A stretch of DNA of 52,580 nt from JAABRU01 sp050180235 (GTDB lineage Bacteria; Desulfobacterota; Desulfobacteria; Desulfobacterales; Desulfococcaceae), in contig JBFXEJ010000030.1 in assembly GCA_050180235.1 (NCBI GenBank), positions 1 through 52,580 on the forward strand. The letters are read 5' to 3'. Position 1 is the stretch's first letter; every line of letters starts with the position of its first letter. This document shows, piece by piece, positions 1 through 6,780 of the stretch. A program made the translations under genes and the position numbers. The notes beneath the pieces were generated by a model, which did not search any database, was not told the DNA's origin, and saw nothing but the letters and a program-made list of their open reading frames with translations.

Positions 1-54
1 TTCAAGTTCCTGACGTTCACTGTCTGTAAGACTCACAAGATATTTTTTCCGCAT
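1..54 (-). CDS. IS630-family transposase, N-terminal fragment
   Basis: An ATG at 54 on the minus strand opens a frame that runs off the window after 18 codons (MRKKYLVSLTDSERQELE). This resembles the N-terminus of IS630-family transposases, which typically begin with a short Lys/Arg stretch followed by a hydrophobic-Leu-Thr-Asp/Glu-Glu-Arg pattern leading into a helix-turn-helix. A purine-rich ribosome site (GAGGGAG) lies upstream. The family call rests on this short match plus the TA junction of the element; the catalytic DDE domain is outside the window. Confidence 0.55.
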   Translation of the reverse strand, partial: MRKKYLVSLTDSERQELE

Positions 55-123
55 TGTTTTCTCCCTCAATTTTTTTTTCAGATTGAGAAATTATAATGCG
101 TCAGTTTAATTTTGACAAGACAG
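1..123 (-). mobile_element. Left-edge IS630-type insertion sequence, outer end only
   Basis: The NBR1-Ig gene on the minus strand matches its own upstream repeat copy up to a TA dinucleotide at 124-125 and then diverges abruptly. From there to the window edge lies a short AT-rich end and the start of a transposase gene. Insertion at TA is the habit of IS630/Tc1-type elements. Only about 123 bp of the element is inside the window. The terminal inverted repeat cannot be confirmed because the other end is missing. Confidence 0.7.
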
Positions 124-1004
124 TAGTCAGGGATGGTTTCAGTTACCCAGCCGGCTTTATCAGTCAATGTAACTGCCGGAACTTTTATCAAGGCCCATAC
201 TGTAGCAGAACTGCCGATATTTATCGTCGACCCTGCCGGATTTGTGAATTTCCAGACCTCTTTGTATGACTTTTCGGAACTTTGTGCAGCAGGTGCTTTC
301 ATGGGTACAGAAAATTTGTAAGTTCCGCCCGGAGCAACACTTCCGGATATTGCCACTTCGCTGACAGTGCTCATTCTGCCGGCCGTATTGGAAACATACC
401 TGAGTTTGTATGAAGAAGTCCAAGTGCTGGTTCCCGTGTTTTTGATCGTCCAGGTCTTGGTAAAACTTGCTCCTCCGGCAAAAGGTGTGTAGTCAGGGAT
501 GGTTTCAGTTACCCAGCCGGCTTTATCAGTCAATGTAACTGCCGGAACTTTTATCAAGGCCCATACCGTAGCGGAACTGCCTACATATATCGTTGTCCCT
601 GAAGGATTTGTGAACTTCCACACCTCTTTGTATGCCTTTTCAGAACTTTGGGCTGCGGGTGCTTTCATGGGTACGGAAAATTTGTAAGTTCCCCCCGGAG
701 CAACTGTTCCGGAAATTTTGACTTCGCTGATGCTGCTCAGTCTGCCAGCGGTGTTGGAAACATACCTGAGCTTATATGATGAAGTCCACGTGCTGGTTCC
801 AGTGTTCTTGATCGTCCAGGTTTTGGTAAAGGTTGATCCTCCGGTCACTTTCGTGTTATCCAGAATGGTTTCACCTACCCAACCGGCTTTATCGGTCGCT
901 GCTGCCACCGTGCCAGCGCAGAACAGAGAAGACACAACAAAGCAGAAACACCACACAACCAAAGAAATCCGATACTTGGTCAACAACTCTTTCACTTTTT
1001 TCAT
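78..1004 (-). CDS. Exported protein with tandem NBR1-like Ig domains, 3' end replaced by IS
   Basis: The 308-residue product starts at ATG 1004 behind a strong site (AAAGGAGG). Residues 1-36 form a signal peptide: Lys-rich start, hydrophobic core VVWCFCFVVSSLFCAG, then an AxA-like cut. Two near-identical domains of about 122 residues follow (roughly 37-158 and 159-280), each with FTKTWTIKNTGTSTW and a closing ATVWALIKVP. That pattern fits the Ig-like domain of NBR1 (PF16158 type), a beta-sandwich found in bacterial surface proteins. A third repeat begins (TDKAGWVTETIPDY) but stops at the TA junction near 124; the last 15 residues and the stop at 78 come from the insertion sequence. The intact protein was therefore longer. 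A putative sigma-54 promoter lies upstream. The function is unknown; a secreted or surface adhesive or scaffold role is inferred from the domains. Confidence 0.8.
   Translation of the reverse strand: MKKVKELLTKYRISLVVWCFCFVVSSLFCAGTVAAATDKAGWVGETILDNTKVTGGSTFTKTWTIKNTGTSTWTSSYKLRYVSNTAGRLSSISEVKISGTVAPGGTYKFSVPMKAPAAQSSEKAYKEVWKFTNPSGTTIYVGSSATVWALIKVPAVTLTDKAGWVTETIPDYTPFAGGASFTKTWTIKNTGTSTWTSSYKLRYVSNTAGRMSTVSEVAISGSVAPGGTYKFSVPMKAPAAQSSEKSYKEVWKFTNPAGSTINIGSSATVWALIKVPAVTLTDKAGWVTETIPDYCLVKIKLTHYNFSI
124..855 (-). repeat. Two 366-bp tandem units inside the NBR1-Ig gene
   Basis: The stretch 124-489 and the stretch 490-855 are highly similar along their whole length, with a 366-bp period, and a further diverged copy starts at 856. 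Each unit encodes one 122-residue Ig-like domain. The similarity at DNA level indicates recent duplication, so domain number is probably variable. Confidence 0.85.
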
Positions 1005-1061
1005 GTTACTTCCTCCTTTGTGTTTGGTTTAAAAAAATGGGTTATTGTTTGAAGAAGTATA

Positions 1062-1078
1062 AAGCAAACCTCATGCCA
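1062..1078 (-). promoter_or_regulatory. Sigma-54 (-24/-12) promoter for the NBR1-Ig gene
   Basis: Read on the minus strand the site is TGGCAT-GAGGT-TTGCTT, against the consensus TGGCAC-N5-TTGCWW. The invariant GG (1077-1076) and GC (1065-1064) are exactly ten bases apart. It lies about 60 bp upstream of the ATG at 1004, leaving a leader of roughly 45-50 nt. An enhancer-binding protein would be required; two are encoded in this window. Confidence 0.6.
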
Positions 1079-1767
1079 ATCTTCAAAAGAAAATGGAAAT
1101 AGTTTATAACTCTGATTTTATTTGAATTATAATATGAGACGGATCAGGCTGTGTAAGGCATTTTTGTAAACCATGCCTGCTGAGGAAGGTTCAAAATATA
1201 CAAAAAATGCAGGTGAAGTGTTTTTAATTATCTGTTATTTATGAAATTTATAACTGATGTCAGGGAAGATGAAAAAACTGTAAGGTTTGTAAACCTTGTG
1301 AAAAGAGAAATGTTTCTTATTGTATGACTGAGGTTACGCATCAGCGTCATACCGGCCCGGTGAAAACCGGGAGTCCTTATCCAGAGCCATTTGATATTCA
1401 TGTGCCTTCGTCATAAGTATCTGTAAAAAAATAACATGTACAATTTTCTGTCCGAAAACCCTAATGGTTTCCAAAACCATTAGGGTTTGTAACAGTTTAT
1501 TTTGATGCAGAACCTAAGAAAGATTTGGAAGGGATATGCAGGGTCAGTTATGATTTTTTTCTCTCTCTTGACAGAATACAGTATTTTACGGTAAACAGGT
1601 TATTCTAAATCTTCATTGACTTTGTACAATGCCGCCATTTTCTTAACCACGAAACACACGAACTGCACGAAAGACAGGATAGGACAGAAACCGGCATTCT
1701 CATTTTTGAAAACGAATACATAACACAAACACTGACTAATGAAAATCTGAATGAGCCTGATCTGATT
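1079..1767. other. Gene-free interval with dispersed repeats
   Basis: I see no convincing gene here. The interval holds a degenerate palindromic tract near 1340-1375 (CCGGCCCGGTGAAAACCGGG) and the family F repeat at 1420-1515. Near 1640-1670 there is a short iterated ACGAA-type tract common in these genomes. The frame of the following nuclease gene stays open upstream of its ATG back into that tract, but those codons read like repeat DNA rather than protein. Confidence 0.6.
1420..1515. repeat. Dispersed repeat family F, copy 1, with perfect hairpin
   Basis: This block closely resembles 19087-19172. Its core is a perfect 15-bp inverted repeat, AAACCCTAATGGTTT at 1456-1470 and its complement at 1474-1488, with a 3-nt loop. 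In copy 2 the stem has decayed. It has no coding content and is probably a non-autonomous palindromic element. Confidence 0.6.
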
Positions 1768-2577
1768 ATGAAAACCGACTCTCTGTTTTACGAACTTTTC
1801 AGAGTGCATCCCGCCGGGCTTTTTGAACTGGCCGGGCTTGAGGCTGAGGGGGAATATGTGTTTGAAAGCATCACGGTCAAAAGCACGGAAAAAAGATTTG
1901 ACGGCTTTTTCAGACCCAGACACGGATCAGGACATAATGTTTTCCTTGAAATTCAGGGCTATGATGACCCGATGATTTACTGGCGTCTGCTCAGGGAGAT
2001 TGCCGCGCACCATGAGCAGACCGGAAGCGAACAGGCTTTCACTGCGGTCATTCTTTTCATTGATGACAAATACGATCCCAAAAACTGCCCGGTGAGGTTT
2101 GTTTCCCCGAACCGACTGATCCGCCTGTATCTGCCGAAATGCCTGAAATCGATCCGGGACAAAGCCTCTCCGCTTACCGTGCTGAAACCCCTTGTTTTTA
2201 AGGATAAAAAAAAACTTCCCGAAGCTGTTCCCAAATGGAAGGCGGAAATTGAATCCCTGAAACTGCCGGAATGCACAAACAAAACCCTGACAGAACTTCT
2301 GGAAACTGCCATTCTGAGCCGTTTTCCCAAACTGACACGAAAGGAGATAGAGAAAATGATACAACTGACACCGCTTGACAAAACCGTTGCCGGTCAGGAA
2401 CTTATTCAGGAAGGTATTCTGAAAGGTATTGAAAAAGGAGAACTTATCGGCAGGATTCATACCATGCAGAGATTCCTGAAACGACGTGCTGCACCAAAAA
2501 AAACGCTTCTTGCACAAAGCCCGAAGGAACTCAGGGCAATACTGAAAAAACTGGAGGCAGAACTGAAGATTGTCTGA
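1768..2577 (+). CDS. DUF2887/Rpn-family PD-(D/E)XK nuclease-like protein
   Basis: The 269-residue protein opens with MKTDSLFYELF, the usual start of DUF2887 proteins in the Rpn (recombination-promoting nuclease) group. The restriction-endonuclease-like core is visible: a conserved Asp in RFDGFF (about residue 44), then FLEIQGYDDP (about 62-71), which supplies the ExQ/ExK-type element. A helical, charged C-terminus rich in GILKGIEKGE follows. Rpn proteins are DNA nucleases linked to recombination and often behave like mobile or multicopy genes. The gene stands alone, flanked by repeats, with no partner. Its length fits the family. The in-frame codons upstream lack a good start, so ATG 1768 is used. 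Confidence 0.75.
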   Translation: MKTDSLFYELFRVHPAGLFELAGLEAEGEYVFESITVKSTEKRFDGFFRPRHGSGHNVFLEIQGYDDPMIYWRLLREIAAHHEQTGSEQAFTAVILFIDDKYDPKNCPVRFVSPNRLIRLYLPKCLKSIRDKASPLTVLKPLVFKDKKKLPEAVPKWKAEIESLKLPECTNKTLTELLETAILSRFPKLTRKEIEKMIQLTPLDKTVAGQELIQEGILKGIEKGELIGRIHTMQRFLKRRAAPKKTLLAQSPKELRAILKKLEAELKIV

Positions 2578-2586
2578 ACCCGGATT

Positions 2587-2716
2587 TATACCAATTTGCT
2601 ATTGAATTTATACAATAAGGTGCGTTGTTTCCTCTGTGTTCTCTGTGGTTTTTTCTCTCTGTGTCCTCTGTGGGAAACCGAATCATAAGTATATTTTCAA
2701 TGGAGAATTGGTATTA
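2587..2716. mobile_element. MITE family A, copy 1
   Basis: This element of about 130 bp has imperfect 26-bp terminal inverted repeats beginning ATACCAATT and continuing with ATTGAA and TATAC. It is almost identical, in opposite orientation, to 31823-31954. The interior has CTCTGTG/CACAGAG iterations and no open frame, which marks a non-autonomous element. TATA/TTA bases sit at the ends, suggesting a TA-type target. Confidence 0.75.
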
Positions 2717-2747
2717 GAGGATTAAAGGATTTACCCGGATTCCCCAA

Positions 2748-2849
2748 TTGTCCGAACCCGGATATAGAGGATTAAAGGATTTACCCGGATTCGGCAGACG
2801 CAGAAAATCCCGGTCAATCCTTTAATCCTGAAAATCCCGGTTCAGACAA
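2748..2849. repeat. Dispersed repeat family D, copy 1
   Basis: The element is bounded by TTGTCCGAACCCGGAT and the inverted copy ATCCCGGTTCAGACAA. The interior carries GGATTAAAGGATTT-type runs, also in inverted form. Twenty-six bases of the interior (around 2767-2792) are directly repeated just outside at 2716-2741. Related units are tandemly arranged at 46141-46695. It ends two bases before the stop codon of the minus-strand regulator at 2851. Confidence 0.65.
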
Positions 2850-2850
2850 T

Positions 2851-4959
2851 TTACTGCTGCCGATCTGCCGGGCATTTGCATGAACTTGCAGCAATTCCCG
2901 ATTTTTTGATTCTATCATGCAGGGTTTGTCTTGAAACACCTATTTTATCAGCAAGCTGATGCACACTTCCCTTTTCTTCCCTCAGCAGTTTCTCCAATCC
3001 GGCTTTTTCCAGGTATTTCAAATCAGCTTCCTCCAGCCCTGTCTGTTCGGTTTTCTGCCATATTCTCATATCTTTGGTTCTGAGGAAATATTCCAGGGGA
3101 TCTTTCTTCAGTATTTTGAGCAGTTCGTATTTTCCGCTTTCCCCATAAGAGAAATCCCCTTTGCTGAAGCGGATGGCTTTTTCCATATCCTGCTTTTCGA
3201 CAATGCCTGATATTTTCCCGGACATCATAATCGCACTTTGCAGAACATTCCGCAATTCCCGCACATTTCCCTCTGCAAAATCTTCGTGCCTGAGAAATTC
3301 CACAGCTTTGTCACTGATTTTCAGTTTCTCCGGTTCCCGCTCGTCCCGTTGTGATTCATTTTCCGGATGCCCCTGTTTTTTTCCCGCAAAACCATCCTGC
3401 TTTCTGAAATCAGCAGCTTCCTCATTGAAATCCCTGATGAACTTATCCACCAGTTTCGGAATATCCTCCTGCCTCTCTCTCAAAGGAGGAATATGAATCA
3501 CCAGCGCGCTGATCCGGTAAAACAGGTCTTTCCTGAACCCGTTTTCCTCATTATTTTCTTTAAGCAGTTTCAATTTTTTATTCGTGGCGCAAATCACCCT
3601 CACACTGATCTTTTTTTCCTCTTTTGCTCCAATCCGGCGAACCTGTCCGGATTCCAGCACCCGCAGCAGGGTTGTCTGAAACTTTGAAGAGGCCTCTCCG
3701 ATTTCATCCAGAAAAATGGTGCCCCGTTCCGCTTCCTCAAATTTGCCGGGTCTGCTGATTTTTGCATCTGTAAATGCACCTTTTTCATGTCCGAAAAGCT
3801 CGCTTTCTATCAGCGTTTCAGGAATTCCCCCGCAGTTGACAGCAACAAATTTCCCTTTTCTTCCACTGCTTTTGTGAATGGATCTGGCCACCACCTCTTT
3901 TCCCACTCCGGTTTCGCCTGTAATCAGCACGGGCCAGGGAAAACAGGCGGCTTTCTCAATAATATCCTTTATGCCCCGGATTTCCACGGATTCGCCCACG
4001 ACTTCCTCTGTGTAGCGGATTTCGTAAAGTTCCTGATATCTGAGCCATGCTTCAATAATATTGCTGAATATCCGGATAACATCCTTCTGATCCGGAGTGA
4101 AAAGGGAATATTCACCGGGTTCCTGGGGATGGTAAAGGCTTCGGCCTGTCAGCAGGATATAATGCTTCTTATCCGGCTCTCCGAATACAGTGGCAAAAAG
4201 CGAACGGACGCCGATGGAAGCAAAACGGCTCTGATCCAGTTTTTCTGTGAGAAAGTCATCTGTTTTATCCCTGAAAAAAGGCTGCCATCCTTGTTTTCCG
4301 CTTTTTCCGTACCGGTTCCAGTAAAACAGAGGCGTGCAAACATCCTCCTGACCACTGTTTTTCAGCCGTACTGAAATTTTCTTTACCACATCCTCCATAT
4401 CTTTGTGGAGAACAGTATCACGTATCTTTTCCTTCATCCTGTCCAGTGCTTTTTCATTCCGGATATGAACATGGTAGCAGGGGGCTGACTTTTTTACATG
4501 GAACAGCAGCCAGGAATCATTTCTGAACTCCGCAAAATCACCATCTGTGAAATGTTTAAGAATTTTGGACGGTTTTATCATATCATGGAGCAGACGGGCC
4601 GCGACCGATTTTATCTTTGCGACAAATGCCGGAATATTCTCTTTGCGGCCTTTATAAAACAGCCCGCATTTGTGGCGTCCTTTCGGGCTGATATCGGCAA
4701 ATGTGAAAAAATCATACCAATCTGAAAAAAATCCGGACCATCTGTTGGAAATAACTTCATTTCCCTCTCTGATTTCAACTGGTTCCCCTTCACTGAAACA
4801 GATAAAGGCACACTCTGCTGTTTTGAAAGGGGTGTGATCCTTCAGATGTGCGGCAATCAGATCCTGTTTTTCCTCATATCCCCATATTCTGTAAGGTTTG
4901 TAATCAGTGTTTTTTTCAGGGCCAGCCGGTAATACCCTTTTTCCGGATTGTGTCTGCAC
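2851..4959 (-). CDS. Sigma-54 enhancer-binding protein of the dynamin/GAF operon
   Basis: The 702-residue product has an unrecognised sensory N-terminus (1 to about 190), a GAF-like segment (about 190-310), an AAA+ sigma-54 activation domain (about 318-590) and a Fis-type helix-turn-helix at the C-terminus (SVHQLADKIGVSRQTLHDR). Walker A is GETGVGKE (348-355), Walker B is FLDEIGE, and the sigma-54-contact loop reads GAFTDA rather than GAFTGA. A charged insert (KQDGFAGKKQGHPENESQ and onward) interrupts the lid before NVRELRN, and the usual WPGNVREL reads FAEGNVREL. It is the last gene of a minus-strand operon. ATG 4959 overlaps the upstream gene by 103 nt; no nearer ATG exists before residue 127, so either the overlap is real or an unusual start (CTG at 4860 would give a 4-nt overlap) is used. 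It probably activates sigma-54 promoters on a signal sensed with its operon partners. Confidence 0.85.
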   Translation of the reverse strand: MQTQSGKRVLPAGPEKNTDYKPYRIWGYEEKQDLIAAHLKDHTPFKTAECAFICFSEGEPVEIREGNEVISNRWSGFFSDWYDFFTFADISPKGRHKCGLFYKGRKENIPAFVAKIKSVAARLLHDMIKPSKILKHFTDGDFAEFRNDSWLLFHVKKSAPCYHVHIRNEKALDRMKEKIRDTVLHKDMEDVVKKISVRLKNSGQEDVCTPLFYWNRYGKSGKQGWQPFFRDKTDDFLTEKLDQSRFASIGVRSLFATVFGEPDKKHYILLTGRSLYHPQEPGEYSLFTPDQKDVIRIFSNIIEAWLRYQELYEIRYTEEVVGESVEIRGIKDIIEKAACFPWPVLITGETGVGKEVVARSIHKSSGRKGKFVAVNCGGIPETLIESELFGHEKGAFTDAKISRPGKFEEAERGTIFLDEIGEASSKFQTTLLRVLESGQVRRIGAKEEKKISVRVICATNKKLKLLKENNEENGFRKDLFYRISALVIHIPPLRERQEDIPKLVDKFIRDFNEEAADFRKQDGFAGKKQGHPENESQRDEREPEKLKISDKAVEFLRHEDFAEGNVRELRNVLQSAIMMSGKISGIVEKQDMEKAIRFSKGDFSYGESGKYELLKILKKDPLEYFLRTKDMRIWQKTEQTGLEEADLKYLEKAGLEKLLREEKGSVHQLADKIGVSRQTLHDRIKKSGIAASSCKCPADRQQ

Positions 4960-6737
4960 ATGGTTTCCAGATTCATCCAGATATGAACATACAAAAGCCG
5001 GCTTTCCGCGTCTTTTCCGATTTTTTCCATCATATTCCCTGAAAACACTCTGTCCATCAGGCTGAATATGCGATCCTTTTCCGTTTCCCTCAGATTGTCA
5101 GGATGTTCAAAATACCTGCCCAGGACATTTCTGAGATCGTTTATGTGATTCTGCTGATCCCCTGCCCACCACTGCCGGACAAATATCCTGCACAGCGTCC
5201 TGTTCAGTTTCTGCCGCAGCAGATCAATGCGCTTTTCATTCACACCCGGGTTTGACTCAAAACAGGCTTCCCGGTATATGCGGATGCCGATATTGGCTAT
5301 GGACTGAATCAGTTCAAACAGATCATCAGATATGCTGCGGAAGTGTGTTTTCACTGCGTCCGAAAGATCGGAAAATATCCTGTCTCCGTAAAAAACGGTT
5401 TCAAAAATCACATCTTCCGGGAAATCTCCGTTGCCGGCCCGGATTTCTGTTCTCAGGATTTTTTTTTCATCAATCCCCAGTATTTCTTTGTATCCGGATT
5501 CCTCCAAAATTTTTTCCTGAATTCTGTCCTGCGGCTGTCTGTACCGGTTCAGCGTGACAAGTGTTTTGGAGAATGTTGAAAAAACCGTTTCCGGACTGAT
5601 GACAGCGGCTTTCTGCACTGCCTGATCTTTTTCCGGATCATATTCCCAAAGAGAGGAATAATTTATCCCCAGACCATCCCTGCCTGTACTGCCGCTGATA
5701 CACAGTTTTTCCATAATATCCTTAAGTTCCGGTGCTGCATTTCCCCGTATACGGGTGGCTTCGGAAAGTTTTTCATACATCCTGTCCTTCACATCTCCCT
5801 CACAACCATAGCGGATCAGATCATAATATCCGCCTTTTGAGGAGGAAAAATCTTCGGGGCAGAGAATTTCCCCGCATGGCAGAGAAGGAGGTCCGGACTG
5901 AAGAAAACTTTCAAATTTTCTGTAAAAACAAAGATCTGCATCCGGAATGTCCGGAGAATCCGGAATGCTGTTTGGCCCAAACCGGCATTTCACTCCGGGA
6001 TGCCAGGCATTGATGACAGGATAGGAAAGAGACACATACGCGATAATCCTGGAATTTCCGGATTTCTTTTCCTCCCGGCCTTTCACAGGCACTGCAAGAG
6101 AGGAAAGACGGTAACTGACAATGTTTCTGAAAACCGAAAATCCTTTGGGATCAATCACCGCGTCAGGCATGCAGATGCCCTTTCCCCTTTGCAGCGCATA
6201 TCCGGTTGAGCCTTTGCCGATATACAGACGCTGATCTTTGAGAAAGTCACAGGCCCGGCTATCTGCATCAGCCAGAGGGGTTCCATACGCGATATACACC
6301 GAGCCATCCACCTGATCCGCAAACCATATCCATATATTCAGGAAATCCAGCATCATATGCAGTCCGTTCTGGGCTTCCGCAGACAGAATGCCCTGGGGAT
6401 CTTTTTCCAGACGCAGAAATCTCCGGATATCTTCCGCAGGACAGGCAGTATATCCCTTTTTTTCAATTTTTCCCACAATTTCTCTTACGCATTTTCCATA
6501 ACGCAGAGCAAATACCTTAAGCCAGAAACAGTAATTGTGTCCACTGCATCTGTCACAGTCCGGCATCCAGATTTCTCTGCTTTTCTCACTGCACCAGTTC
6601 GTGAGAATAAGCTGCTTTCCTGCGCCGGGAAATCTCGCGGTCATGACAGTCTCATAGCAAAGGGAAGAGATGAATCCTGAGCGGATGTCATGGAGAAGAT
6701 TCATAAAGTATTTTTTGGAGTTTTCGTCTGCTGTCAT
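4857..6737 (-). CDS. Cys-cluster/GAF-like protein of the dynamin operon, function unknown
   Basis: I do not recognise this 626-residue protein as a whole. Near the N-terminus is a cysteine cluster (C49, then C61-x2-C64-x5-C70 in PDCDRCSGHNYCFW, and C83) that could bind a metal or iron-sulfur centre. Residues about 130-260 read like a GAF sensor domain (IGKGSTGYALQRGKGICMPD, then SLAVPV and IIAYVSLSYP). The C-terminal third is mainly helical, with no catalytic motif I can name. It has no signal peptide or membrane span, so it is probably cytosolic. It sits 43 nt after the dynamin-like gene and overlaps the activator gene, so the three are probably one transcript. A sensory or adaptor role between the GTPase and the regulator is inferred from context only. 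Confidence 0.7.
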   Translation of the reverse strand: MTADENSKKYFMNLLHDIRSGFISSLCYETVMTARFPGAGKQLILTNWCSEKSREIWMPDCDRCSGHNYCFWLKVFALRYGKCVREIVGKIEKKGYTACPAEDIRRFLRLEKDPQGILSAEAQNGLHMMLDFLNIWIWFADQVDGSVYIAYGTPLADADSRACDFLKDQRLYIGKGSTGYALQRGKGICMPDAVIDPKGFSVFRNIVSYRLSSLAVPVKGREEKKSGNSRIIAYVSLSYPVINAWHPGVKCRFGPNSIPDSPDIPDADLCFYRKFESFLQSGPPSLPCGEILCPEDFSSSKGGYYDLIRYGCEGDVKDRMYEKLSEATRIRGNAAPELKDIMEKLCISGSTGRDGLGINYSSLWEYDPEKDQAVQKAAVISPETVFSTFSKTLVTLNRYRQPQDRIQEKILEESGYKEILGIDEKKILRTEIRAGNGDFPEDVIFETVFYGDRIFSDLSDAVKTHFRSISDDLFELIQSIANIGIRIYREACFESNPGVNEKRIDLLRQKLNRTLCRIFVRQWWAGDQQNHINDLRNVLGRYFEHPDNLRETEKDRIFSLMDRVFSGNMMEKIGKDAESRLLYVHIWMNLETMCRHNPEKGYYRLALKKTLITNLTEYGDMRKNRI

Positions 6738-6780
6738 CGTGGTCGGCCTTTTTGTCTGTAACTGCTGATATATTTTCCCC

